From Capra hircus (taxonomy: Eukaryota; Chordata; Mammalia; Artiodactyla; Bovidae), in assembly GCF_001704415.2 (NCBI RefSeq), contig NC_030826.1, positions 56,253,362-56,317,361 of the forward strand: a stretch of 64,000 nt of DNA. Direction: 5' to 3'. The translations under genes and the position numbers were made by a program. This document shows positions 9,032 through 21,000 of this stretch, in pieces. Position 1 is the first letter of the stretch. The number at the start of each line of letters is the position of its first letter. The notes under the pieces were generated by a model. That model worked only from the letters and a program-made list of their open reading frames with translations. It ran no database searches and was not told the DNA's origin.

Positions 9032-12000
9032 ACATACGCGCACTGGGAGGGTGAGGGTGCCCATCTGCTTCCCTCAACTCCTCAGTCCATGCTCCACTTG
9101 GGGAAGCTGCTGGCAGTGCTTTCTGTCGCCGAGTCTTCCGTCCGTGAGCACGTGTCCCCATCTGACCCTCACGGTGTCCTGGAAACAGGGGAGGAGGGTC
9201 CCACTTGGCTCACCTGGAAGCAGGAGGACGCCAGTCCCCAGGCGCAGGTGCCTCAAAAGTCCCGTCCAGGACCCGCTCACTCTGTGCTTTCTCGGGTCCC
9301 CCAGGAGGCCAGTGTAGACCCCTGCCTCCCAGATCAGGACCACCCCCCCAGGCTGCAGCCCCCTCCCCTGCTCCGCCCCCTCACCTCCCACTCAGAACAT
9401 GGGCAGATCCCCTCCACCTTCCTAGCACCAAGCCCAGCCTCTCCCAGGGCCTCGGGTGGGCTCCTTATCACTTCCTCAGGGAGCCTGTCTCTGATTCCTG
9501 CACCTACAGGAGCCGCCACCCCACTCCTGTCACCTCCCTTACTGGTCACAGCCTAAAACGAGAGTGCTTATTTGTGTATTTATTGTCTAAGAAGCTAAGT
9601 TGTGCTTTTATGAGTGTAAGGAGCTGGTTTGTTTTGTTCACTGTGCTGGTCTGAGCTCCCAGGGGAGTGTCTGGCTTATTGTAAGTGCTCAATAGATTAT
9701 TTGCTGGGGAATGCGCTGCTTTGGGCCAACTTTTCTCTTCCAAGGGGTAAGGTGGGCAATTCTTCAGGAGGCAAGGGGGTGGGGACCAAGAGGCTCCTCA
9801 GTCCTCGCCTAGGGGTCTGCCATCATGGAGATCAGCTCTAGATATTAATTTTTTTTTTTGGGATGTGTTAGGTCTCTGTCGCTGTGTGTGCGTTTCTCTA
9901 GTTGCAAGAAGCAGAGGCTCCTCTTCTTCGAAGCGCGGGCTTCTCACTGCAGCGGCTTCTCTTGTTGCAGACCTCGGGCTCAGTAGTTTCAGCTCCCCGG
10001 CTCCAGAGCACAGACTCAATAGTCGTGGAGCACAGGTTTAGTTGCTCTGTGGCACGTGGGATCTTCCCGGATCAGGGATCAAACTTATGTCTCCTGCATG
10101 GGGAGGCGGATTTTTACCACAGAGTCACCAGGGAAATCCAGCTCTGGACATTTTGTCCCATTCTGATTCATGACCTCTCCCTGCCGGGAATCTGCCCCGC
10201 CCCCACCCCTTCCAAGAGCATCTTCTCGGGGTCTGCTCAGGTTCACGAATTTCCCCATTTAAGATGTGCCTGTCTGCACATACATGCATCCACGCACTTC
10301 ACAGGCACAAACGGGAGCACACAGCCTCCCCAGGCTTCCCCTACCCTCTGCCCACATCCAACCACAGGCATCTCCAGCTGGTCCGTCTGCAACCCCAGAA
10401 GGCTGCCCCCTCAGGCTGCTTTGTGTTCCTTCCTGCTGCAGCCCAGAAAACTGATGTCGGTGGGGAGTCAGCGGGCACCTCCATCAACCACTCCCAGATG
10501 CTGCTCCAGCGCCTGCAGGAACTGCTGCGGCAGGGCAATGCCAGCGATGTGGTGCTGCGGGTGCAGGCCATGGGCACCGACGAGGTCCGAGTCTTCCACG
10601 CGCACCGCCTGCTGCTGGGACTGCACAGTGAGCAGTTCCGGGAGCTGCTGAGTAATCAGAGCGAGGTGGTGTTGCAGGAGTCCCGGGACTGTGCTGCCGT
10701 CTTCGACAAGTTCATCAGGTGGGGAAGGATCGGGGGGAAGACATCACCCCTTTCCATGTCCCTCGCTTCTCCACTCACAGGGTGATGGAAGCCCTGGCTC
10801 TTAGCCCTGCCCCTTCCCTGGATGGCATTAGGATGACCATGCAACCACCTCCCTCTTCCCTCTTTGCACCAGCTTCTTGCAAAATGCATCATGACTCCCC
10901 TGCCTGAAAGCTCTGAGTGGTTTGAAGTTAGTTACCAAATACTCTCAAAGCTGTTTCCAAACCTGGCCTTAAGAGCTTCTAAAGACTGTAGACTTCTGGG
11001 CCCCACCCTGAATCCCGAGCTTCATATCTAGGGCCGGGCCAAACAGTTTCTTCTTTTAATGTCTCTGTGTGGTTTAGTTGTCTGGCCAGGTTTTGAGCCA
11101 CAGGGCTAGGGGGCTGCTTCCTGGTAGCGTGCTGCACAGGGACACTGCCCACACTCTAGTCTGAGAAAGTGACCCTGCTTTAATAGCTTAGACAAGATGG
11201 CTGCAGAATATTGGTGATTTCTTCAAACTTCCAGGCAACAAAAAGAGAGATAGCACAGAAGGAAGAAAGCATCTTTCCTCTACCCCCTAACTGGGAAAGA
11301 TTGAAGGAAGGAGGAGAAGGGGACAACAAAGGATGAGATAGTTGGATGGCATCACTGACTCAACGGATAAGAGTTTGAACAAGCTCCAGGAGGTGGTGAA
11401 GGACTGGGGAGCCTGGTGTGCTGCAGTCTATGGGGTTGTAAAGAGTCGGACAGGACTGATAGACTGAACAATAATCTCTACCCTAGTCAGTTCTATTTAA
11501 CCAGGCTTTCCCCCAATCCCAGTCTGTGCCTTTCTGGACATCTCATTAGCTAGAATTTAGTCATGTGATTTAAGGGATTCTAGGAAACATCTTTTGTTCC
11601 CAGAGGCAAACAGCGAAGTTCAATGGCTTGCCCACTCTCATAGCAAGTAACTGGCAGAATATGAATCGGAACCCACACTGTAAACCGGGTGAAGGTAGGA
11701 GCTGCATCTTTCTCGTCCCAGCACAGAGCTCAACCACTCAGTGGGCACTCACTCTAGGAATCACTGATGTGCTCTGTCAGCTAAGTCCTGTCTGACTCTT
11801 TGCGACCCCATGGGCTGTAGCCCACTGGGCTCATGTGTCCATGGTATTTCCCAGGCAAGAATACTGGAGGGGGTTGCCATTTCCTCCTCCAGGGGATCTT
11901 CCTGACCCAGGGACAGAACCTGCGTCTCCTGCATTGGCAGGTGGATGCTTCACCACTGAGCCACCTGTGCTCAATAAATGCTTGCTTATTCCCACGTCCC

Positions 12001-13254
12001 ATGAGAAACCGGAAAGACGAGGAGGTGAAGTAGGATGCGCATGGAAAGGTCCTTCTGTTGGCTCCCTTAATGACGATGCTGTCGCCCAACGCCGGGTACC
12101 GTTGGGACTCAGGAGGCAGTGCTGGGTAGGGTAACCGTGGCCGCCCTGACCGCGCTCCATCTCTGCGCCTCTCTGGCAGGTACCTCTACTGCGGTGAGCT
12201 GACCGTGCTGCTGGCGCAGGCCATTCCCCTGCACCAGCTGGCCACCAAGTACCGCGTGGCCTCCTTGCAGCGGGGCGTGGCCGACTACATGCGCGCGCAC
12301 CTGGCGGGCGGCGCAGGCCCGGCGGTGGGCTGGTACCACTACGCAGTGAGCACCGGGGACGAGGCCCTGCGCCAGAGCTGCCTGCAGTTCCTGGCCTGGA
12401 ACCTGTCGGCTGTGGCGGGGAGCGCCGAGTGGGGCGCCGTGAGCCCCGAGCTGCTGGCGCACCTGCTGCCGCGCTCGGACCTCGTGCTGCAGGACGAGCT
12501 GGAGCTCTTCCAGGCGCTGGAGGCGTGGCTGGGTCGCGCGCGGCCGCCACCGGCCGTGGCGGAGCGCGCGCTGCGCGCCATCCGTTACCCCATGATTCCT
12601 CCGGCGCAGCTGTTCCAGCTGCAGGCGCGCTCGGCCGCCCTGGCACGCCATGGTCCGGCGGTGGCCGACCTGCTCCTTCAGGCCTACCAGTTCCACGCCG
12701 CCTCGCCGCTGCACTACGCCAAGTTTTTCGACATCAATGGCAGCGCCTTCCTGCCCCGCAACTACCTCGCGCCCGCCTGGGGCACCCCGTGGGTCATCAA
12801 CAACCCGGCCCGCGACGATCGCAGCACCAGCTTCCAGACGCAGCTGGGCCCAAGCGGCCACGACTCGGGCCGCCGGGTCACCTGGAACGTGCTCTTCTCG
12901 CCACGCTGGCTTCCGGTAAGCCTACGGCCCGTCTACGCGGACGCCACGGGCACCGCGCTGCCCCTTGCACGCCCCGAGGACGGCCGGCCGCGGCTGGTGG
13001 TCACGCCAGCCAGCAGCGGCGGCGACGCGGCGGGCGTGAGCTTCCAGAAGACCGTGCTGGTGGGGGCGCGCCACCACGGCCGCCTGCTGGTCCGCCACGC
13101 CTACAGCTTCCACCAGAGCAGCGAGGAGGCCGGCGACTTCCTAGCGCACGCCGACCTGCAGCGGCGCAACTCAGAGTACCTGGTGGAGAACGCCCTGCAT
13201 CTCCACCTCATTGTCAAGCCCGTCTATCACACCCTCATCCGGACCCCCAAGTAG
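8490..13254 (+). CDS. BTBD17: BTBD17, BTB/POZ domain protein 17 (galectin-3-binding-protein-like), complete
   Basis: Three coding exons (8490-8574, 10442-10718, 12180-13254) total 1437 bases, or 478 residues plus a TAG stop, the length of the human protein. Residues 1-28 form a signal peptide (basic start, then FWAMLTLVGLVTHA), so the product is predicted to be secreted or luminal, unlike most BTB proteins. A BTB domain follows (about residues 50-160, with VFHAHRLLLGLHSEQFRELL spanning the exon 2 core), then a BACK-like helical region and a conserved C-terminal domain ending LIVKPVYHTLIRTPK. NAS, NQS, NLS and NGS are possible N-glycosylation sites. Junction phases agree at both introns. The gene converges on KIF19. 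No standard polyadenylation signal is obvious after the stop; only an ATTAAA at 13696 was seen. Function is poorly known in the family. Confidence 0.95.
8993..9030 (+). repeat. TG microsatellite
   Basis: Uninterrupted (TG)n of about 38 bases in BTBD17 intron 1. Confidence 0.97.
9842..10142 (-). mobile_element. Long CHR-type SINE
   Basis: About 300-base reverse copy: T run, then gcgggcttctcactgcagcg, gctcagtagtt, ggcacgtgggatcttcccgg and accacagagtcaccagggaa. Confidence 0.85.
10442..10718 (+). CDS. BTBD17: BTBD17 exon 2 (start of BTB domain)
   Basis: Acceptor ttcctgctgcag at 10441; donor after TTCATCAG. Encodes about residues 29-120, including QRLQELLRQGNASDVVLRVQ and the BTB core. Very close to human BTBD17. 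Confidence 0.96.
11288..11475 (+). mobile_element. BovB LINE 3' fragment
   Basis: Contains ctgggaaagattgaaggaag, ggatggcatcactgactcaa and gagtcggacaggactgatag, the last ~190 bases of BovB, in BTBD17 intron 2. Confidence 0.88.
11766..11975 (-). mobile_element. Bov-tA SINE
   Basis: Reverse Bov-tA: gactctttgcgaccccatgg, ggcaagaatactggaggggg, ctgcattggcaggtggatgc. In BTBD17 intron 2. Confidence 0.93.
12180..13254 (+). CDS. BTBD17: BTBD17 exon 3 (rest of BTB, BACK and C-terminus)
   Basis: Acceptor ctctggcag at 12179; it begins with the G that completes an arginine codon, then YLYCGELTVLLAQAIPLHQL. About 70 percent GC with many CpGs, which makes other frames and the opposite strand appear open. 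Confidence 0.97.
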
Positions 13255-13435
13255 CCAAGCGGGCCGGGCTGGGAGCTCAGCATCCCTGATGCCTCTGGAT
13301 CAGCAAAGTAGAGGTGTCTATCCTGGCCTGCTGGGTGACCAGGCGCTGGCGGCCTTAGAGCTGGGTGGTAGACCAGATGCCTGGTTTCAGGAGCTGTTTT
13401 CACACTGACTTGAACATGAGGTTCTTGGTGTTGTG

Positions 13436-13651
13436 TATGTGTGTGCTCAGCTGTGTTTCAGTCTTTGCCACCTCAGGTACTGTAGCCGGGCGAGCTCCTC
13501 TGCCCATGGAACTTTTCAGGCAAGAATACTGGAAGGGGATGCCATTTCCTCCTGCAGAGGATCTTCCCAACCCAGGAACTGAACCCATGTCTCTTGCATG
13601 TCCTGCATTAGCAAGTGGATTCTTTATCACCAGCACTACGTGGGAAGCCAG
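13436..13651 (-). mobile_element. Bov-tA SINE
   Basis: Reverse Bov-tA just downstream of BTBD17: gtgctcagctgtgtttcagt, caggcaagaatactggaagg, agcaagtggattctttatca. Confidence 0.92.
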
Positions 13652-14093
13652 TGCTCTTGGAAGAATAAGCCAGTGCTAGGAGCGGCAAGGCGGTGATTAA
13701 ACCACCCAGTTCTGGGAGTAAAAACAGTCCAAGGAGGGCTCCACAGGGCAGAGACTTCCCATTGTTCATTAGCTTTTCCCCAAGGGCCCCCGTCCCCACA
13801 GAGGACAGGGCAGGTAAAAGCATCGCGATGGCCAGGTGCACCTTGGGGGAGCTTTCTCACCTGGAACTGAGGGGCTCAGCTGAGCAATTTCTGAGCCCTG
13901 ACTTCCTGGGGTGGGAGGGGTAAGCACAACCCTAAGTCTCTGACCTCTCCTGGGAGGAGGTCTGGGCAGAGACCTCAGAGTCCGGAGGAAAACCGCTTTC
14001 CCCCAGGAGTTTGTTGACTTGTGCTCTACAACCAGCAGGAGAGGAAGAGGGTGTGGTGGGAAGAGGGGACTTGGGTTGAATCTTAACCAGTGA
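13652..14093. other. Spacer between the convergent BTBD17 and KIF19 3' ends
   Basis: No exon seen. An ATTAAA at 13696-13701 is the only possible polyadenylation variant for BTBD17, and no GU-rich element follows it. Confidence 0.4.
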
Positions 14094-14311
14094 TGTGCTC
14101 AGTTGCTCAGGCGTGTCTGGCTCTTTGCAGCCCCATGGACTAGAGCCCGCCAGTCCTTTACCCATGCGATTCTTCAGGCAAGAATCCTGAAGTGGGTTGC
14201 CATTTCTTCCTCCAGGGGGTCTTCCTGACCCAGGGATTGAACCCACTTCTCTTGCATCTCCTGCATTGCAGGCAGGTTCTTTACCATTAGCACCGCCCGG
14301 GCAGGGAAGCC
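14094..14311 (-). mobile_element. Bov-tA SINE
   Basis: Reverse Bov-tA: ctctttgcagccccatggac, caggcaagaatcctgaagtg, ctgcattgcaggcaggttct. Sits between the two convergent genes. Confidence 0.93.
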
Positions 14312-14384
14312 CAGTCTGTCAGGACACCCCACCTTTCAAACAAGGTCTAGTTTCCGGAACAACCAACAAAACTCTAATGGGATT

Positions 14385-14390
14385 TTTATT
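14385..14390 (-). terminator. KIF19 polyadenylation signal
   Basis: AATAAA on the minus strand (tttatt at 14385-14390), about 520 bases after the KIF19 stop. A GU-rich stretch (reverse gttttgttggttgttcc) follows within 20-40 bases, as expected of a downstream element, so cleavage should fall near 14365-14375. Confidence 0.75.
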
Positions 14391-14912
14391 GTTAAAAAGG
14401 AATTGGGCAGGGGGAAGGTGGAAGTGACTGCTAAGTAATATTAGATTCCTTCCCAGGCCCCAACCACAGTAAGGGAAATGCCCGTCAGGCCGTTCCCCAA
14501 CCATCCAGCATGCCCTTGTCCCAGATGTGGGCCCAGGAGCCCTAGTCCCACTAACAGTCCCTCCTTGCTCCACCCCCACCCCACATTCTTCAGGCCAAGT
14601 CTGGCTGCAGATCTTAGAGTTTCAGCAACAGGAGTCTCTGCCCAGGGAGCCCTGGGATCCAGGGCTGGGAAGCAGGGAGCCCTGCCATTCAGGCCATGCC
14701 TCCTGGGCTCCGCTCCCCTTCCTGGTGGCACTGAAGGCACGGAAGTGTGGGGGTCAGGCACCCCCATAATTCCTGGGTCCCAGGGGCCACAGCCTTCTGA
14801 GATCCCAAGCTCTTAATGCCAAGTCATCCCCATCTGCCCAGCCTCCGTCTCCCTTTCCTGCCATACCCCATCAAGCCTTGGCGGGCAGGAGAGCCGGTTC
14901 CAGGCAGGGCCC
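14391..14912 (-). other. KIF19 3' untranslated region
   Basis: Lies between the KIF19 stop at 14913 and its polyadenylation signal. No repeat or second gene is visible. Confidence 0.7.
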
Positions 14913-15043
14913 TCAGTTGTGATGCAAGCGTCCATTTTTGCCTTGGGTGCCTGTGCCATAGGGCAGGCGGGGCATCCGAGCAGCCCGTTCGGAAACATCC
15001 GCTGGGTTGGAGGGGGCAGCAAGGGTGGAGGGGTCCTCAGGGC
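14913..15043 (-). CDS. KIF19: KIF19 exon 20 (stop codon)
   Basis: Residues 956-998 and a TGA; ends GTGTQGKNGRLHHN, matching the human C-terminus pattern GTSTHGKDGCSRHN. Confidence 0.94.
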
Positions 15044-18000
15044 CTGCGATGGAGGAGGGCCAGGAGCTGTGCTTTAAGGCGTGCCTTTCCATGCCCCTCT
15101 CGTCACCCACACTGGCTCTGAACTCCCTAGGGGCACCGCCCCCCCCAGAGGCCAGTCCCACTAATAGTCTTCAGGAACCCCGTTTCCAGCAAGGGGCAGC
15201 CATAGGGGCAAGGAGCTCAGCCAGCCTCCTCCCTGGCCAGGCTGAGGGCTCCCCTCTCCCCATTGCTATCCCTGCCCCGCCCCCCCCCCCCCGCCACTTG
15301 CTGGCACTCACCCAGGTTCTGGCATGGAGGGAGTTTGACCTTGGCCATAGGCAGTGTGGCCTTTCCCATGTGCTGGATGGTAGGGGTCAGGTGCCCAACC
15401 ACTGGCAACCTCTGTTCTGGGGTGTGATTCTCCATGGGACGGGGCCCAGTGACGTGCATCTTGGGGCGGGACAGCTGCGTTGGCTGGAGAGCCAGATGAG
15501 CTGGGAGCTGTGTGGGGATCTGATACAAGGAGATGTTAGGTTCACTTGGGGGACGCTTCATGGAGAGTGGTGCACAGCTAGGGGTACCCTGGGGCCTCTG
15601 GAGGAGTCCAGCCTTCAGAACCCTGCAAGGAGGGGGCCCAGACACCCCCAGCTCCTGTCCCCCTAGGCTCACCCCTTGTCCCGTGACTTCAAAGGACTGG
15701 GACTTCCGCTTCCTCTTTGCCTCCAGGGACTCCTCTCGTTTCTTGCTGAGGCTTTTCTTCTGGCCTTGCAGCGCTGGACAAGGGCCATTGCCATGACGCT
15801 CGACCACCCGGGATGGTGCCTCGCCTGTGCTGCTGGACAGGCTGTCCTCGCTGGCAGCGTGCTGGAGGGTGGGGCTGGGTGGCCGCTTGCAGGCCAGCAG
15901 TCCGGGCGGCCGCACGTCATCAGTCTTGCCCAGCGAGTGCAGGGACAGGCTGCTGTGCTTCATGGTGGGTGGCAGCAGTTGGCGCCCCTCGGCCCCCAGG
16001 GCCTGCGAGCGGCGCTGGGCAGCCTTCACGGCAATGCTCTTGGTGTCGGCCATGGTCTCCTTCCTCCCTGCGGCGGGACAGAGGGGCACCCAACCCGGGA
16101 TCAGGGCTACGTTTTCCTCCCCCTCCTGTACCTCCAACACCCCTTTCTCTGCTGCAGCTCACCCCAACTTGCTTGCTGTTTGAGAAACTTTGGGCAAGTT
16201 TCTGAGCCTTCATCTGTAAACTGATGATGCTAAAACTAACCCCAGTGGGTTGTGAAGATTTTTTTTTTTTTACCATGAAACACGGCATATGGGATATTAT
16301 TCCCTGACTGGGGATCAAACCTTCGCCCTCTGCAGTGGAAGTGCTGAGTCTTAAGCACTGGACCACCAGGGAAGTCCCAGGTTCTGAGGATGGATTGCTG
16401 AGATAATGAGGGTCGCCTGTGGCCACAGGGTAGGGAGGATTCAGACTCTATTTGCTGTTAAAATTATTTTCGAGTGGGAAGCGGAGGGGGCGTGTGTTCC
16501 CCATTCTGGTTTCCAATTGTGTCCCCTGCTCTGTGTGGACAGAGGGAAGGAAGGGGCTCCGGGCTGGGTGCTCTGAGCTGTTGAGATGATGCCAGGCTCA
16601 GGCTGATGAGGGGGGTCGAGGGAGGCAGGGGACACACCTTTGTGGGACAAGGGGATTTCCCACAGGTTCTTGATGCTTTCAGGGGAGGAGCTGATCTGGC
16701 TGTTCAGACCGACCTGAGTGGCAGCCTGTGAGAAGAATGGGTTGGGAAGAGAAGCCATTGGACCCAGCAGGGACCCTACGTCCTCAGAGGGCTGTTTTGG
16801 AAAAGTTCCATCCCAACCACTGGGTGTCCCTCCCGGGTACTCCCACCCACATCCAGGGGCCTATGGGGCCCACTGCTCACCTCCTTCATCACCAGGTTGC
16901 TGGCCAGGATAGGGGGTGGGGTGGGCATAGAGGAGCCCTTCGCTTGCCAGGCCCGGGAGCTCGCCTTGAACTCATGGTTCGCTTCACTGAGGTTGGCAGA
17001 GGAGGATGGGCAGCTGTTGCCCAGGCTGGTGCCACGGGGGGCCCACCACCACCCCTCCTGAGAACTGTTGCATTGTGGGAACGAGGACCCCAAAGTCCTG
17101 GCTCCAGACCTGTGCCCCCTCCCCTGTTTCCTGCTCCATCCTCCCTGGGAAGCCAGGTCTGGGCTGGCATCTCTGAGACACGGCCTGGTGGCTCAGGTGG
17201 GCTGGATGGCCGGAGGCGGTCCTCAGGCTCACCTCTCAGTGCTGAGCAGAGGGAGGAACCTGCTGTGCTGGTGCGGGGACTCCGAGTTCGGCATCTTGAT
17301 GGTCTCTAGGTCAGACTCCTCTGGGGTCGGCACGGTTCCTGGGGGGCTAATCTTGGGCAAGGCACTGTCCTGGGGAGGGGAAAGGAGGGAGAGGGGAGTC
17401 AGAAGACTTGGTCTCGGACTGAGTAAACAGCCTGGGTGATACAGGCACACAGAGTATGAGGCTGTAATCTGGGCTGGGAGCCCCAGAAGAGGACAGAGGG
17501 CTCCCCCCCCCCCCCCCCCCCGCGCAGGGGGCGGGGGGCGGGGCTTGTGTTCCGAGTTCCCAGGGGCCAGCCCTGGTCTGCTAGGCATCCCCAGTGGCAC
17601 CGCCTGGTGGCCTGGTCTCCTGGGAGGGCATCTGGGGCCCTTAGTGCTATCTCAGATGGCCAACCCTGATCCTCAGGCCCTGGAGGGGACACGTGCGGGA
17701 GAAGAACACCATGGGAGGGGAGCTTGGCGAGGCTTTGGGTCAGATAAGAAGGAGGAGGAGTCAGCTTTCTGGGGACCAGCCAGCCCGGTCCCGAAGCCAC
17801 CTGAGTTGCTGGCAGGCGCCGCCTTGGGCATCAGTCCTGCCCTTAGCACAGGTGCGCATGGTCCAGCCCAGGCGCCCACCTGCAGGGCCCGAGAGGCCAG
17901 GCGGTCCATCATGGTGGCACGCTCCAGGTTGCCCTCCTCCTGCTCCCGCAGGTACACTTCGTACAGCTCCTTCAGGTGCTGCGGGACGGCCAGGTTGCAG

Positions 18001-21000
18001 TCTGCGGTGGGGGAGCGGAGAGGCAGGGCTCAGTGTGCGCTCTCGGGCCCTCGGCGGGTCGGACGTGCGGGGCGGGCGCCCTACCCTGGATGAGCTGCCG
18101 CTGGGCGCGGATGATCTCCTCGCAGAGGCTGCGGCGCTGCTCCAGGCGGCGCAGGGCCTCGCGGCGGTGGCGGAGCGCTCCGTCGCGGCGCAGGGCTTGC
18201 GACTGCATCTCGACGTTCTCCAGCTCCAGCTCGTGCACGCGGCAGAGCAGGCCGAGCGCCTCGCGCTGCTGCTCCGAGCTGACGCGCCGCGGCAGCGTCT
18301 CCTCCAGGCGGCCGCCCCGCGCGCGCAGCTCTCGGCACCGCTGCTCCAGCGCCAGCTGGGAAGCCAAGCGGGCCGTTAGCACCAGGTGGCCCCGAGGGGC
18401 CGCCCGCGCCCGCCGCTTAGCGGGTCCTCGCCCTTCCAAGGCCCCGGATGCTGGGCGGCCGGCTGAAGCCCCACTCCGAGGCCCGCTTTTCGAAGCTTTG
18501 TCTTGAACTCTGCAGCCGGGGACTGCTCCTGAGTGACCCCTCTGTGCCCACCTTCTGGCAACCCATCCCTGAAACAGGCTCCATGCAGTGAAGTCGCTCA
18601 GTTCTGTTCGACTCTTTGCGACCCCATGGACCACAGCCCGCCAGGCACCTTCTTCCATGGGATTCTCCAAGCGAGGATACTGCATGGGCTGCCATGTCCT
18701 TCTCCAAGGGATCTTCTCGACCCAAGGATCGAACCTCCGTCTCCCGCATTGGCAGGCAGACCCTTTACCATCTGAGCCACCAGGGAATCCAGGGAAATGA
18801 GCTCCGTGGACCAGCTCAACCCCAGCCCATCTATTGCCCTCTGGACTGGTGGACCCTGAAGGCCCCTGGTATGGCTATGCTCCAGAACAGAGAAGGGAGG
18901 TCTGGGAAATCCTAATTAAAATGTTGGCTAACAGTTTTCTGAGTCTTTAATATGTGAAAGGATTTATTTAATCTCATCAACCCCACTAGGGTTGACCACT
19001 CCCATTTTAAAGATGAGTTCTTGCCTGGAGAATCCCATGGACAGAGGAGGCTGGCAGGCTATATAGTCCAGGGGGTAGCAAAGAGTCGGACCCAACTGAG
19101 CACACACACACTCACAAAGCGTTCATCCCTCACTGGTGTCTGACTCTGTGACCCGCCAGGCTCCTCTGTCTATGGGATGCTCCAGGCAAGATACTGGAGT
19201 GGGTAGCCATTTCCTACTTCAGGGGATCTTCCCGACCCAGGAATCGAACCGGCACCTCCTGCATTGCAGGCGGATTGTTTACCATCTGAGGCACCAGGGA
19301 AGCCCTCAGATGAGAAAGAGAGACTCAAAGTCACAGGGGATTTGTGGCCTGAGAGCCCAGGTTTCACTCCTCCCGCAAGCCTCCCCCAGCCCTTTCCTGC
19401 TGTCTCTCAACCTCCCTTGCCCAGCCCCCGAGCCCCAGGCACCTTCTGCTTTCGCAGTTTCTTCTGCTCGGTCATCAATGCACCGACGCTTTCGCGGGCG
19501 GACACCACCTCGGTGGGCTCCTCGATGTCTGGCTGGTTGTCACCGGTGTCCAAGTCCTTCCTGGTGTCATCCTTAGTGAAGGAATCCTTCCGACGCTCCT
19601 CCCGCCACTTGAGTGCCCGGCGTGCCTTATGCTTCCAGCTGCCGCAGCCCCAACCCCAAAGGAGACGGGGGATTCAGGCCATGGGGATTGGGGGGCATAA
19701 GGTGCGGCTCCAGCTCCCGGCTCCCATCCCAGGCCAGCGGTGCTCACCTGGCGATGGTGAGCAGGTGGCGGGAGGTGTCCATCTCCAGCTCCATCCTGCG
19801 GTTCTCCAGCTCCAGCAGGCGTCTCCGCGTGTCCATTTGCTCTTGGAAGGTGCTGATCAGCTGCTCACGAAGGTGCTCCATCGCAGCCTGTTCTCCCTGC
19901 CCGCTGTGCAGCTGGACCTCGGCTGCCCATTGAATGGGAGGTGGGAGAGGTCAGCGGAGGAGGAAAGGTCAGCCCAGGAAAGTCTGGGTCCGCCTGGGCC
20001 CTCCCCTGCTCTCTTTCTCCCCAAAAGACTTCTGTGCAACCACCTCCTCCAGGAAGACCTCCTAGATTACCCCTCCCACATCCCACTTCTACACTATCTT
20101 CAGGCGGTGACCCAAAGGTGACTCTCAGCCCCCCAGTATGAACTGGACTTCCGCCAGCCTTTACAGTGCTTTTCTGTCAACTAGTAAAAGGCGCCCCTTA
20201 GACACTTTATTGCCATGTGCTGCAAAATCATCAAAGCAAGTACCGAAAATCTGTCAGGGAACCGTATCCCTCCTGGCGATGCCAGGCCATCTCGCAGCTC
20301 TCACTGCAATCCCCAGAGTGAAGCCCCCACACAGCTAAATGCCCAGGTGACTCTCAGTCTGAGGCACCGAATCCTCAGGTTAGGTCTCTGAGGCAGAGAT
20401 CGCGATTCTGCTTGACAGCTGAAGGATGGAAGGCTTAAAGGCTACTCAGCCAGAAAGAGCCTGAGTCCGGCTTTGAAGCCAGCGCTGTCTGACTGCAGAG
20501 CACCCTGAGGCAGCCTAGAGGGGCATCGGGAGACGGGCTCTGGCTCACGGAGACCCACACACGCACCCTGGATGTGGCGGATGTCGCCCCGCCCCAGCTG
20601 GGCTCGGTCCGGGCTCCGTCCGCCCCGCTCCTCGATCTTGCGCTTGAGCCTCTGGATCTCGCTCCGCAGGTCAGCAATGATGTTCGTGTACTGGGCAATG
20701 TGGTAGGAGACGCTGAGCAGGTTCTGCTTCACCTGGGGAGGGGGCGGGGTACAGTCACCGGGGGGCCCAGGGCCTGCCAGCGGGGACCCTCTTTTTCTCC
20801 TGGATGACAGTAATGACCTCCTCGCCTCCAACCCTGGTCTATGCTGTGCTTAGTCACTCAGTTGTGTCTGACTCTTCTCGACCCCATGGACTACAGCCCG
20901 CCAGGCTCCTCTGTCCATGGGATTCTCCAGGAAAGAACACTGGAGTGGATGCCATGCCCTCCTCCAGGGGATCTTCAACCCAGGGATTGAACCCAGGTCT

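Larger units (their letters stand above)
8575..10441 (+). other. BTBD17 intron 1
   Basis: Contains a TG microsatellite at 8993-9030 and a long CHR SINE at 9842-10142. Nothing else was recognised. Confidence 0.85.

Noticed and set aside
11831..13289. Large open frames antisense to or shifted against BTBD17 exon 3
   Set aside because: High GC content leaves shadow frames open; the plus frame ending at 13254 matches BTBD17 and the others match nothing.
13696..13701. ATTAAA as the BTBD17 polyadenylation signal
   Set aside because: No GU-rich element follows, and it lies beyond a Bov-tA insertion; kept only as a weak possibility.
16296..17309. Plus-strand frames across KIF19 exons 16-17
   Set aside because: Opposite-strand shadows of the KIF19 tail exons.
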